Below, piece by piece: positions 1 to 8,675 of a stretch of 46,185 nucleotides of DNA. A program made the position numbers and the translations under genes. Each line of letters begins with the position of its first letter. Within the stretch, counting starts at the first letter, position 1. The notes under the pieces are model-generated. The model saw only the letters and a program-made list of their open reading frames with translations, was not told the origin of the DNA and searched no databases. Source of the stretch: Akkermansiaceae bacterium (lineage in GTDB: Bacteria; Verrucomicrobiota; Verrucomicrobiia; Verrucomicrobiales; Akkermansiaceae); assembly GCA_903908495.1 (NCBI GenBank), contig CAIVSK010000317.1:1-46185 (forward strand), read 5' to 3'.

Positions 1-135
<135 letters not shown>

Positions 136-720
136 ATGAAATTCACCGTATTGCCTTGCCTCTCACTGTTGTTTGGTTGCGCCATGCAAGCGGTGGAGCC
201 GCCCGCAGCACCTGCCTATGTGAACGAAGCCCCCTTGCCCGCGGGTTGGCCCCAACCGGGACCCTATGATCAGGTCAGTCTCAAATCTTATCCGGCCTAC
301 CGCGCGGCGTTCACCCGCAACCGGTGGCAGAGTTTCGGCTTTTGGACGTTGTTTGCCCATATCAAGCGCCACCAGATTCCGATGACCGCCCCGGTCGAGC
401 TGACCATGAAAAAGTCCGGCGAGCAGATTGAAATGTCGTCGATGGGCTTCCTTTATCGCGACGACAAGGTCGGGGTGCCGGGCGCGGACGGCAAACGGGT
501 GGAGGTGCGCGATGTGCCTGCAGCCAAGGTTCTCAGCTATACCTGGCAGGGTCCGGATAGCAAAGCCAATGTGGACAAGGCCAAGGCCGCCGTCGAGGCG
601 GCGCTGGTCGAGCGCAAGCTCGGCGATAAACCCTTCCGGCTGCTCGGATACAACGGCCCCGCCACCCCGCGAGACAAGCGCACCTGGGAGCTCCAAGCCG
701 TGCTGGACAAGGCCCAGTAA
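136..720 (+). CDS. SOUL/heme-binding family lipoprotein
   Basis: This 194-residue protein resembles the SOUL/HBP heme-binding family. The central segment FWTLFAHIKRHQIPMTAPVE (about residues 72-91) matches the family's aromatic-hydrophobic stretch ending in I-x-MTAPV, and the length is normal for the fold. A short hydrophobic N-terminus ends in LLFGC at Cys15, a lipobox-like site, so the protein is probably a lipoprotein facing the periplasm; Phe at -2 is atypical. The start is supported by a GGAG two bases upstream of the ATG. Bacterial SOUL proteins have no firmly established role, so heme binding is a family inference. It stands alone, convergent with the MFS gene 27 bp downstream. Confidence 0.8.
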   Translation: MKFTVLPCLSLLFGCAMQAVEPPAAPAYVNEAPLPAGWPQPGPYDQVSLKSYPAYRAAFTRNRWQSFGFWTLFAHIKRHQIPMTAPVELTMKKSGEQIEMSSMGFLYRDDKVGVPGADGKRVEVRDVPAAKVLSYTWQGPDSKANVDKAKAAVEAALVERKLGDKPFRLLGYNGPATPRDKRTWELQAVLDKAQ

Positions 721-747
721 GCACCGGTGTCCCGCCGCAAACTCAGC

Positions 748-2037
748 TCATGAGCCCGCGCCTTCTGCCGCAGCATGGGCGCGCAGCGAGGGCAATAGCT
801 TGAGCACGACCACCGCACAGGTGAAGAGAGCCATGGCGGCACAGGCGACGTACGGCCAGGCGGGATGCATCATGAAGAAAATCCCCGCAAACAAAGGCCC
901 GGCAATGCGGGCGAGGCTGCCGACGGCTTGGGCGACGCCGAGGGTGGCTCCTTGGTCGCGGCCCGGCGTCAAGCGCGAGATCAAGCCGAAGATGGGCGGC
1001 CGGGACAGGCTGGAAGCGAAGCCCAGCAGGGCGAGCCAGCCGAACAGGGGAGGCCACGTGGTGACCCAGGGGATGGCCGCCAGGCTGACCCCGTAGAGCA
1101 GCAGGCACAACGCGATGAGACCGGCCTCGCCCATGTGCTTGAGCAGGGGGCGGTACATGCCGCCTTGGGCGAGCACGCCGATGAAGCCTGTGAACATGAA
1201 CAGGTTGCCGATGGTCGCCGCGTCGCGGCCTTTGTAATCAAGGTGGAAGTTGTGGCTGACCAACAAGCCGAGGGTGGTCTCAAAACAGGCGAAGGCGAAG
1301 GTGCTGAGGAAAAACACGATGACCGCGAGGCCGATTTGCGGGTGGCCGAGGGTGCGGGTCCACTGGGTGAGACGCGGCAGGTCGGCGGCGTGTTCGGAGG
1401 ATTTGCGCAGGGTCTCCGGCAGCAGGAACAGGGCTGATAGGAAATTGAGCGCACAAAATCCGGTGGCCACCCATCCCGGTCCGGCCACGCCGAAATGTTT
1501 CAAGCTCACCCCGCCGAGCCACGGCCCGAGCACGAAGCCGAGACCAAACGCCATGCCGATGAGCCCCATCCGCCGCGAGCGCAGCTCCGGCGGGGTGATG
1601 TCGGCAATGGCTGCCTGCGCCACCGCCAGATTGGCCCCGAAAAACCCGGCCAGCATCCGCGATAGGAAAAACACCGCCAGCGCCAACTGCCCCGGCAGAC
1701 CCGATCCCAGCGCGAAAACCCCGTAGGCAAGGGTGGCCCCAAGCGTGCCAATCAACATCGGCTTGCGGCGGCCGATGCGATCGCTCCACCGCCCCCACAG
1801 CGGCGAGAACACGAACTGCATGAGCGAGTACACTCCCATGATGGCACCGATCTGCCAGCCCTTGGCGGCGTTGTCGTGGGCGTATATCGGCAGGATCGGG
1901 ATGACGATTCCAAACCCGACCAAGTCGAGGAAAACGGTGAGGAAAATCACTCCAAGAACGCGTTTGGAGGCTGGGGCGGGGGAGGGGACTTCGGGTTGGC
2001 TCATGGGCTGCGCCGCAATGTAGGAAGTCCCCCGCAT
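748..2037 (-). CDS. MFS transporter, DHA1/TetA-like drug efflux type
   Basis: This is a 429-residue major facilitator with about twelve hydrophobic segments. The loop between TM2 and TM3 carries the MFS signature A, GRWSDRIGRRKPML (about residues 82-95), and TM5 shows the G-x3-GP-x2-GG pattern (GLGFVLGPWLGG) typical of drug:proton antiporters. The TetA-like layout suggests export of a small hydrophobic compound by proton antiport; the substrate cannot be read from the sequence. The start is uncertain. The ATG at 2037 follows a weak GCGGA, while an in-frame ATG at 2004 would remove eleven residues with no better ribosome site. Neighbours give no functional hint. Confidence 0.85.
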   Translation of the reverse strand: MRGTSYIAAQPMSQPEVPSPAPASKRVLGVIFLTVFLDLVGFGIVIPILPIYAHDNAAKGWQIGAIMGVYSLMQFVFSPLWGRWSDRIGRRKPMLIGTLGATLAYGVFALGSGLPGQLALAVFFLSRMLAGFFGANLAVAQAAIADITPPELRSRRMGLIGMAFGLGFVLGPWLGGVSLKHFGVAGPGWVATGFCALNFLSALFLLPETLRKSSEHAADLPRLTQWTRTLGHPQIGLAVIVFFLSTFAFACFETTLGLLVSHNFHLDYKGRDAATIGNLFMFTGFIGVLAQGGMYRPLLKHMGEAGLIALCLLLYGVSLAAIPWVTTWPPLFGWLALLGFASSLSRPPIFGLISRLTPGRDQGATLGVAQAVGSLARIAGPLFAGIFFMMHPAWPYVACAAMALFTCAVVVLKLLPSLRAHAAAEGAGS

Positions 2038-2064
2038 TCCGCAAGCGGTGCTGCGAAATGTTTT

Positions 2065-2238
2065 TCAGGTCCGCTGCAGCGGCACGCGCAGGCCTTCTGC
2101 GCCGGCGAGTTGTCTCTGCTTGGCATCGAAGGTGAGGAACTCGCTGGCACCAAGATGCAGGGCAGTCGCCTCGTTCACGACTCGCGAAGCAGCGGCTCCC
2201 TGAGCCTGCCGACGGTTGTCAGCTCGATTCGCTAGCGG
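2065..2238 (-). pseudogene. 3' remnant of a PIN-domain (VapC-like) toxin gene
   Basis: The minus strand stays open for 57 codons ending at a TGA at 2065-2067. It reads ...RVVNEATALHLGASEFLT, then FDAKQRQLAGAEGLRV. This is the C-terminal part of a PIN ribonuclease: the helix with ALHLGA, the LTFD motif that carries the last acidic metal ligand, and the Q-x-x-LA-x-x-x-GL tail. A TAA precedes it in frame, and neither the N-terminal catalytic half nor an antitoxin gene is present. It is therefore a decayed fragment, probably of a VapBC-type toxin-antitoxin pair. The rest of 2038-2422 shows nothing else recognisable. Confidence 0.6.
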
Positions 2239-2422
2239 TTAGTTTGCGATTTCCGCCGCCTCGGCTAGCATACCCGCTCAGTTTCGACATCGGAATCCAT
2301 TTGGAGACGCGCACGGGCTATTGCTGTGGGGGCATGAGCGCTGCGGGTTAGCCGCGGGTTTTGGTGCAAGTTCCCAGCTCCGTCACCTACCGGCTCAAAA
2401 CTCATCCCGCCCGATTACCCTC

Positions 2423-5400
2423 ATGAAACGCATCCCGCTCAAAACCTTCGCCGCTTTGGTCTTTCCGGTCCTGCTCGCCGGCTCCGCCCGTGCCAGCATT
2501 GCATACGGAAGCATCAACAATTTCGATACCGTCAACGACACCGGCCACGAGGGCCATGGCTTTGAAATCGACATCGAGGACTGCCGCAGCACCGACATCA
2601 GCTACACTTACGATTACAACCACTACGGCACGTCGCACATCACGCAGGACGACTCGCTGCCCGGCCACCCGAAGTGCATCATTCGCTGGGAGAGCAAGAA
2701 AAACCCCGATGGCACATGGGCGGCGTACACCGCGATCCCGGCGGGACCGATTCCACCCACCCAAGGCCACCAGTTCACCGATCCGAGCGTGAACTTCGGC
2801 GGCGAACATTTCGGGGTCGGCTACAACGTGGCCGTCGGCGCAGTGACCTACAATTGGCTCATCGACAATGGCTCGGGCACCCTCGTGAGTGGCGGAGCGG
2901 TGCAGGTTTCAACGCCGACCTTCACCTATTACCCGCCGGCGGCCGCGGTGCCGCCCCAAGTGCAGGCGGTGATCGTCCCGCCGCCGCCGCCCGCGCCGCC
3001 ACCCAAGGAGTTCGGCGATGCGCTGTGGGTCAAGGAGATCCGCACCACGGGCCACAACAACCAGGAGGTGAAGTTGCGCGACCTCGTCTCGGAAGACCCC
3101 GCAGCTCCCAACGGCAAGAATTGGAAACATGGCGAAGCTGACGAGGTCGAGACCGAGTGGCAGGTTTTGCAAAAGGATTACGGCCAGCCCGACGGTGGCG
3201 TCAACAACGCGGTGCCCGCCGCGGCGGAGGCCTTGCCCAACGGCGATGAAGCGGTGACGCGCCGCTATGAGTTCTACAAATACGTCGGCCCGTACGACAA
3301 TGAGACCGGTCAAGCCATGGGTGATGCGGTGGGGGCTGATGGCATCCACGGGGTTGGCAGCGTGACCTATGCCGATCACCTTAACCCCGTCACGGGCGAT
3401 TGGGTCACGGTAACGGTCGATCTCTCCACGGTTCGAGTCGTCGGGGATTTTGCCGGCGCTCAAATGGCCGCAGCCCATGTGGCGGCACCCGTCGCCTTGA
3501 TTGACCATGTGAGTGAAGGCGAAGTGGACGTCGCCTGCGTGCCGCGCTCGGTCGTGATCGCCGGTGCGCTGCCATTCATCGCGGTGCTGGACGGCGCGCT
3601 GCCGCCGGGCATGGCGTTCGACGAGGTCACCGGCGTGCTTGATGGCACGCCCGGCGCCAGCGGCCAGTTTAGTTTCACAATCACCGCCAGCGATGGCGCC
3701 AATCCCGCTGTGGCCAAGAATTACACCCTCCTCATCGCTGCCGCGGGCGAGGTGTTGCCTCCCACGAGTTTACTGGACACGGCGGTAATGCCCGTCGGTG
3801 CCGGCACCAGCACCGGTGATGGCGCGTTTGCTCCGGGTGCCAATGTGGCGGTGACCGCGACGGCGAATGCCGGCTTCCATTTCGTCAATTGGACTGACAA
3901 CGGCAAGGTTGTGAGCAGCAGCACGAGTCACTCGTTCGTGATCGATGTGAATCACTCGCTGGTCGCCAATTTCGCGATCAATGTCCCGCAGCGCAACATC
4001 ATCACCAGCGCCTCGCCGCTGGCCGACGGGATCACCAGCGGCGACGGCACGGTGGATGACGGCAGCGTCGTCACCGTCGTCGCCACGCCCAACCTCGGCT
4101 ACGCGTTCGCCAATTGGAGCGAGGGAGGCGTGCCGGTGAGCACCAGCGCCAGTTATGCCTTCACCGCGACGGCCGATCGCAGCCTCGTTGCAAATTTCAC
4201 CCTGGTCCCGATTTATGCCGTCAACACCAGTGCCAACCCGGTGGCGGGCGGCACCGCGACGGGCGGAGGTTCGTATTCGGGCGGCGCACCGGCGACGGTG
4301 ACCGCGACGGCCAACCCGGGCTATGTCTTCATGCGATGGACCGTCAACGGCAACCAGGTCAGCACCTCGCCGGGATATGTGTTCAATGTTGAATCCAATA
4401 AAGCACTGGTGGCCAACTTTGTCCTCGCCGGGGCACAACAAACCATCGCGACCAGCGCGAATCCGGCGGCGGGTGGGACCACCAGTGGCGGCGGGATTTT
4501 TGCCTCCGGCGACAGCGCCACCGTGGTGGCGACTGCCAATCCGGGCTATGTCTTTGTGAAGTGGCAGATTGGCAGTTCGACGGTGAGCAACTCCCCGAGT
4601 TTCACCTTCACCGTCGGCAGCAGCCAGAACCTCGTGGCAAAATTCAACGAGGCTTTCGTCATCACCGCCATTTCGTCGCCCGCAGTCGGCGGCAGCACCG
4701 AAATGGACAGTTCCCACTATAAGACCGGCGAAACGGCGCAGGCGCTGGCCCAGCCCGCAGCCGGCTTCAGCTTTGCCAACTGGACGGAAAACGGTGTGGT
4801 GGTGAGCAGTAGCAGCACCTACTCGTTCAAAGCCACCGGCAACCGCATGATCGTGGCGAACTTCGTGTCGAACACCCGTGTCACCATTAACACCAACTCC
4901 GCACCGGGGGCCGGTGGAACTACCAGTGGCGACGGCGCTTATAACGTCGGCGATCCGGTCATGCTCGCCGCCACGCCCAACGCCGGCTTCGGCTTTGTCA
5001 ACTGGACCGAGGCTGGCTTGATCGTCAGCACCGATCCGAATGCCTCCTTCGCCGCCGATGTCAATCGCGTGCTGGTGGCGCACTTCGCCCCGGCTGTGGC
5101 CGTCGACGCGAGTCCCTCGCCGCTGACGGGCGGCACCGCCGAAGGAGGCGGTCCGTACGGCCTCGGTGCCATCGCGGTGCTGGTGGCCACGCCGGTGCCG
5201 GGCTACATCTTCGCGAATTGGAGTGAGGGCGGCAAAGTGGTGAGCAGTGCCATCAATTATGGCTTCACCGTCACCTCCGCGCACACACTCGTCGCGAATT
5301 TCATCCCGGCCTTCACCATCGCTGCCAATGTCGCTGCGGCGGGCGGCGGCACCATCACCGGCGGCGGCGACTACGGCGCGGGCAGTGTTGTCACCCTAAC

Positions 5401-5740
5401 CGCACTGCCGGATCCCGGCTTTGCCTTTGTCAGTTGGAGCGAAAACGGCAGCGATGTCAGCACCGCCGCCAGCTACACCTTCGCCGCCGTTGGCGTGCGC
5501 TCGCTCGAGGCGAATTTCTCCCTGATCATCCCGCAGATCGGCGTCGATGCTTCCGTGCCCGGCATCATGACCTTGCTGTGGCCGGCCGACCTGCCCGGCT
5601 GGATCCTCGAGGAAAGTCCCGATCTGACACCCGGCACTTGGCTCGACTCGGCCTGGCCGGTCACCCTCGTCAACGGCAACAATCAAGTCCAGGTTGGTAT
5701 CACGGGCGGCAGCCTCTACCTGCGCCTGCGCCATCCCTGA
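2423..5740 (+). CDS. Giant secreted protein with Ig-like domain and eight InlB-type repeats
   Basis: This is a 1105-residue secreted protein. The ATG at 2423 is chosen because it opens a signal peptide (MKRIPLKTFAALVFPVLLAG, cleavage near ARA-S). An unrecognised N-terminal domain of about 170 residues is followed by a polyproline linker (PPPPPAPPP), then a putative-Ig (He_PIG-like) segment around GALPPGMAFDEVTGVLDGTP. Eight repeats of about 72-75 residues follow, each with G-GT-GGG-Y, GYxFxxWxEGGxxVS and LVANF blocks, as in InlB B-repeat domains. The C-terminus ends in LYLRLRHP, similar to RLR-ending tails of verrucomicrobial secreted proteins. The domain types suggest a cell-surface or extracellular adhesive role; this is inference. 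No ribosome site is evident. Confidence 0.75.
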   Translation: MKRIPLKTFAALVFPVLLAGSARASIAYGSINNFDTVNDTGHEGHGFEIDIEDCRSTDISYTYDYNHYGTSHITQDDSLPGHPKCIIRWESKKNPDGTWAAYTAIPAGPIPPTQGHQFTDPSVNFGGEHFGVGYNVAVGAVTYNWLIDNGSGTLVSGGAVQVSTPTFTYYPPAAAVPPQVQAVIVPPPPPAPPPKEFGDALWVKEIRTTGHNNQEVKLRDLVSEDPAAPNGKNWKHGEADEVETEWQVLQKDYGQPDGGVNNAVPAAAEALPNGDEAVTRRYEFYKYVGPYDNETGQAMGDAVGADGIHGVGSVTYADHLNPVTGDWVTVTVDLSTVRVVGDFAGAQMAAAHVAAPVALIDHVSEGEVDVACVPRSVVIAGALPFIAVLDGALPPGMAFDEVTGVLDGTPGASGQFSFTITASDGANPAVAKNYTLLIAAAGEVLPPTSLLDTAVMPVGAGTSTGDGAFAPGANVAVTATANAGFHFVNWTDNGKVVSSSTSHSFVIDVNHSLVANFAINVPQRNIITSASPLADGITSGDGTVDDGSVVTVVATPNLGYAFANWSEGGVPVSTSASYAFTATADRSLVANFTLVPIYAVNTSANPVAGGTATGGGSYSGGAPATVTATANPGYVFMRWTVNGNQVSTSPGYVFNVESNKALVANFVLAGAQQTIATSANPAAGGTTSGGGIFASGDSATVVATANPGYVFVKWQIGSSTVSNSPSFTFTVGSSQNLVAKFNEAFVITAISSPAVGGSTEMDSSHYKTGETAQALAQPAAGFSFANWTENGVVVSSSSTYSFKATGNRMIVANFVSNTRVTINTNSAPGAGGTTSGDGAYNVGDPVMLAATPNAGFGFVNWTEAGLIVSTDPNASFAADVNRVLVAHFAPAVAVDASPSPLTGGTAEGGGPYGLGAIAVLVATPVPGYIFANWSEGGKVVSSAINYGFTVTSAHTLVANFIPAFTIAANVAAAGGGTITGGGDYGAGSVVTLTALPDPGFAFVSWSENGSDVSTAASYTFAAVGVRSLEANFSLIIPQIGVDASVPGIMTLLWPADLPGWILEESPDLTPGTWLDSAWPVTLVNGNNQVQVGITGGSLYLRLRHP
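3770..5527 (+). repeat. Eight tandem InlB-like coding repeats
   Basis: About 1.76 kb codes for eight consecutive copies of a module of roughly 220 bp. The copies share the protein pattern [NG]xGxxF-x2-W, then VS-x4-F, then LVANF, but they have diverged enough that no two neighbours look identical at the DNA level. This argues for old duplication rather than recent slippage. Confidence 0.85.
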
Positions 5741-5983
5741 GCGCCGGCTCGGCGTGACGCGAGCTGGAAGCGGGCGGCATGGGCCGGGTTGCTGCATTTT
5801 CCCGGGCACCCGGCACCGGCCTCGCTGCCAATCGGGGATCTACGCGCCCCCACCTCCAAACGCCCACAGGTGCGGGCGCGTCAACAACATGATGACAGAT
5901 ATTATATTAGGCCCTGGCGCCTGGCGCAGGCGCAGATCGAGATCGGGGCTTGAACGCCGGCCTGTCACGCGTCACACTGGGGC
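5741..5983. other. Intergenic stretch without a recognisable gene
   Basis: These 243 bp hold no convincing gene. A short AT-rich patch (GATATTATATTAG, about 5899-5911) interrupts otherwise GC-rich sequence and may be part of the promoter for the flavoprotein gene that follows. No clear -35 partner was found. Confidence 0.4.
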
Positions 5984-6526
5984 ATGACCATTGTGCTCGG
6001 TATCACGGGATCGATTGCGGCCTACAAGGCGGTGGACTTGGCGTCGCAGTTGGTCAAACAGGGGCATGAAGTCCATGCGATCCTGACGCGCTCCGCCACC
6101 GAGTTCATCACTCCGCTCACCTTGCAGACGCTCACGCGGCAGCCAGTGATGGTAGCGCTCGAGGATGAGAAACAATCGTGGAAACCGGGCCACATCGAAT
6201 TGGCGGACCGCGCGGATCTGTTTCTGGTGGCCCCGGCTACCGCCAATGTGCTGGGAAATTTTGCCAACGGCCTGGCACCGGACCCGCTGGCGTCGATTTA
6301 TTTGGCATTGCCGCGCCGCACGCCGGTGCTGCTGGCTCCGGCGATGAATGGCAAGATGTGGCTGCACCCGGCCACCCAGCGCAATGTGGGGCGTTTGGCG
6401 GCGGACGGCTGCGGCTTTGTCGGCCCGGCCGAAGGGGATTTGGCCTGCGGTTACGAGGGGCCGGGCCGCTTGGCTCCGGTGACGGAAATCTTGGAGCGCA
6501 TCGCAGCCCTGTTGGCCGCCCGATGA
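5984..6526 (+). CDS. coaC: Phosphopantothenoylcysteine decarboxylase-type flavoprotein (stand-alone CoaC)
   Basis: This 180-residue protein matches the flavoprotein half of the bifunctional CoaBC (Dfp). That enzyme decarboxylates 4'-phosphopantothenoylcysteine to phosphopantetheine in coenzyme A synthesis using FMN. The N-terminus [11 protein letters not shown] is the flavin-binding start. The active-site His lies in [12 protein letters not shown], the PAMNGKMW substrate loop is intact, and the conserved Cys is in [13 protein letters not shown]. CoaBC proteins are about 400 residues, and here the CoaB synthetase half is missing, so CoaB must be encoded elsewhere. The related UbiX/EpiD flavoproteins are less likely because the PAMN and LACG motifs are both present. 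Confidence 0.88.
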   Translation: MTIVLGITGSIAAYKAVDLASQLVKQGHEVHAILTRSATEFITPLTLQTLTRQPVMVALEDEKQSWKPGHIELADRADLFLVAPATANVLGNFANGLAPDPLASIYLALPRRTPVLLAPAMNGKMWLHPATQRNVGRLAADGCGFVGPAEGDLACGYEGPGRLAPVTEILERIAALLAAR

Positions 6527-6561
6527 GCCGCCCGATGAGCCGCCCGATGAGCCGCCCGATC
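6523..6561 (+). repeat. 12-bp tandem repeat over the coaC stop codon
   Basis: The unit GATGAGCCGCCC is repeated three times in succession, and the coaC TGA lies in the first copy. The array then runs into CGATCGGGC. The following stretch up to the S14 gene is AT-richer and presumably holds the rpsN promoter, but no convincing -35/-10 pair was identified. Confidence 0.8.
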
Positions 6562-6675
6562 GGGCAAAACCGGCGGATTTTTTGCAAAATCGGCCGGTTT
6601 GACCGAAAATTTGCAGAAATTGCCAGTTTGGGCTTGCATCGCGGTGGGTATGGGTTATTCACCGCTTCCCGAATT

Positions 6676-6945
6676 ATGGCAAAGAAAAGTTGGATCGCAC
6701 GCAACGAGCGCAAAAAGAGAACCGTCGAGAAATTCACTGAGCTTCGCATGAAGCTCAAGAAGGAGAAGGACTATATCGGTCTCTCTCAACTGCCGCGTGA
6801 TGCGAGCCCGACCCGTTTGGTGAATCGTTGTGCCGTCACCGGCCGCCGCCGCGCCTTCCTGCGCCGGTTCCGTCTCTCCCGCATCAGTTTCCGCGAACTT
6901 GCTTCCGCCGGCATGATCCCCGGTGTGACCAAGTCCAGCTGGTAA
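6676..6945 (+). CDS. rpsN: 30S ribosomal protein S14
   Basis: This 89-residue basic protein begins [14 protein letters not shown] and ends with the S14 signature. That signature includes [20 protein letters not shown] and [20 protein letters not shown]. Only one Cys is present, so it is the long, zinc-independent form rather than the short CxxC zinc form. S14 binds 16S rRNA in the 30S head near the S3/S10 cluster. The ATG at 6676 gives the expected length. The gene is isolated here rather than lying in a spc-type ribosomal operon, and the next gene encodes an FmdB-type protein 58 bp downstream. Confidence 0.95.
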   Translation: MAKKSWIARNERKKRTVEKFTELRMKLKKEKDYIGLSQLPRDASPTRLVNRCAVTGRRRAFLRRFRLSRISFRELASAGMIPGVTKSSW

Positions 6946-7003
6946 GCTGTCTGCGGTTTGTTTTTTGGCGCGGGATGGAACCACCCATTTCCGCGTCCCT
7001 GCA

Positions 7004-7264
7004 ATGCCAATTTACGAATACGTTGCCGCTACCCCGGGTGATCCAGAACACTCGTGCCGCATTTGCGCGCGCGGGTTTGAACTCAGACGCCCCGTTGACC
7101 GGGCCCCGCTGTTGGTTTGCCCGATGTGCAAGCACCCGGTGAAAAAGCTCGTTTCCCGGATCAACACCCCGACCATCACCAAGCCGCTGTCGGTGAGCGC
7201 CGCCAAGACGGCCGGTTTCACCGTGCTGCAAAAGCGCGACCAAGGGGTGTACGAGAAACTCTGA
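7004..7264 (+). CDS. FmdB-family zinc ribbon protein
   Basis: This is an 86-residue protein starting MPIYEY, the hallmark opening of FmdB/CxxC-CxxC regulatory-type proteins. Two cysteine pairs, C-R-I-C and C-P-M-C, lie about 20 residues apart and form a predicted zinc ribbon. Its role is unproven: the family was named from an amidase-linked regulator and is widespread without a defined biochemical activity. The ATG at 7004 is preferred because the MPIYEY start is conserved. It ends 4 bp before the CorC-like gene, so the two are likely co-transcribed. Confidence 0.85.
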   Translation: MPIYEYVAATPGDPEHSCRICARGFELRRPVDRAPLLVCPMCKHPVKKLVSRINTPTITKPLSVSAAKTAGFTVLQKRDQGVYEKL

Positions 7265-7268
7265 CGCA

Positions 7269-8663
7269 ATGAACGGCTATGGCATCATGTTGCTGGCGAC
7301 TGCGGGGGTACCGCTTCAATGGCCGACGCCCGGCGAGTGGGTGCTCGATGTGGGCGGAATCATTCTTTTTCTGACTCTCAACGCGTTGTTTGTGGCGGCG
7401 GAGTTTGCCTTTGTGAAAGTGCGGCCCAGCCAGCTCGAGGCCGAGGCCAAGGATAAATCGAGCGGGGCGCGGGCCGCCCGCAAGATCGTCGAGGACATCA
7501 ATCCCTACCTATCCGCCGCGCAGCTCGGCATCACCGTCGCTTCGCTGGCCCTTGGCGCGCTGGGCGAGCCGTTCATCGAGAAACTGGTCGGGCCGCCCCT
7601 GCAGCAAATCCCGTGGTTCACGCCCGGGCTGGTCACCGGCTTGTCGTGGGTGCTGGCCATTGGCTCGTTCACCATGCTGCATGTGGTCGTCGCCGAGCAA
7701 TTGCCCAAGATGATTGCCATCCGGCGGGCGTTGGGCACGACGTTGCTGCTGGCGCGGCCGATGCGCCTGTTCTACAAGCTTTGCAGTGTGCCCATCCGCA
7801 TGCTCAACGGCGCCTCCAACTGGCTGGCGCGGGTGATTTTCCGGATCGAGCCGGCCACCGAGCACGACCAGGCCCTCAGCGCCCAGGAGCTCGCCCTGCT
7901 GGTGGCCGAAAGTGAACGCTCGCAGGAAGTCACCGAGACCGAACGCGAAATTTTGGAAAACGCGCTCGAACTCAACGAGGTCTGGGTGCGAGATATCATG
8001 ACCCACCGCAGCGAAGTGGTCGTCGTCGATGCCGACGACGCCTTCGAGATCACCCTGGAGTTGGTGCGCAACACCAAACACACCCGCTTCCCGTTGGTGA
8101 AGGGGCATCTGGACAATGCGATCGGCTTCATTCACGTCAAGGACTTGCTCAAATTGGTGGGCGAGCCCAAACCCGACATCATGGTCATCAAGCGCGACCT
8201 GAAGGTGGTGCCTGAAACCATGCCGCTGGACGTCCTGCTGAAATTTTTCCTCAAGGAAAAGACCTCCCTCGCGCTGGTGGCTGACGAGTTCGGCCACGCC
8301 TCCGGGGTGGTCTTCCTCGACAATGTCATCGAGGAGTTGGTCGGTGATATCCAGGACGAGTTTGACAATGAATGCTCGGCCTTCACCCGCATCAACTCCC
8401 AGGAATTCGTCACCGATGGCACCACCACTCTCAACGAGCTGGCCGACTACGATGAGGACCTCTATCTGGAAAGCGGCGAAGTGACCACCGTCGGCGGCTA
8501 CATCACCCAGCAGCTCGGCCGTTTCCCGGAAGTGGGCGAAATGATCATCATCCGCGGCCATGAGGCCAAAGTCACCAGTACCGACGGACGCCGCGTCGGC
8601 CAAATCCACTTCCGCCGGCTAGCCACCCCCAGTGATGGTACCGACGCCGACGATAACGCCTAG
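7269..8663 (+). CDS. CNNM/CorC-HlyC family membrane protein with CBS pair
   Basis: This is a 464-residue inner-membrane protein. An N-terminal DUF21/CNNM transmembrane domain (about residues 25-210) contains the typical LFVAAEFAFVKVRPSQLE segment. Two CBS domains (about 225-350) follow, including RDIMTHRSEV, TRFPLV and GFIHVKDLL. A CorC/HlyC C-terminal domain (about 370-455) ends in the GRRVGQIHF region. Family members are linked to magnesium or cobalt efflux and to adenine-nucleotide sensing by the CBS pair, and older annotations call them hemolysins. Its transport substrate here is an inference. It is translated 4 bp after the FmdB gene and converges on the GntR gene 12 bp away. Confidence 0.87.
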   Translation: MNGYGIMLLATAGVPLQWPTPGEWVLDVGGIILFLTLNALFVAAEFAFVKVRPSQLEAEAKDKSSGARAARKIVEDINPYLSAAQLGITVASLALGALGEPFIEKLVGPPLQQIPWFTPGLVTGLSWVLAIGSFTMLHVVVAEQLPKMIAIRRALGTTLLLARPMRLFYKLCSVPIRMLNGASNWLARVIFRIEPATEHDQALSAQELALLVAESERSQEVTETEREILENALELNEVWVRDIMTHRSEVVVVDADDAFEITLELVRNTKHTRFPLVKGHLDNAIGFIHVKDLLKLVGEPKPDIMVIKRDLKVVPETMPLDVLLKFFLKEKTSLALVADEFGHASGVVFLDNVIEELVGDIQDEFDNECSAFTRINSQEFVTDGTTTLNELADYDEDLYLESGEVTTVGGYITQQLGRFPEVGEMIIIRGHEAKVTSTDGRRVGQIHFRRLATPSDGTDADDNA

Positions 8664-8675
8664 GCAGGCGTCGCC

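Noticed and set aside
3770..5284. Minus-strand frame opposite the InlB-like repeats
   Set aside because: It is a shadow of the repeated plus-strand codons; its own periodicity simply mirrors the repeat.
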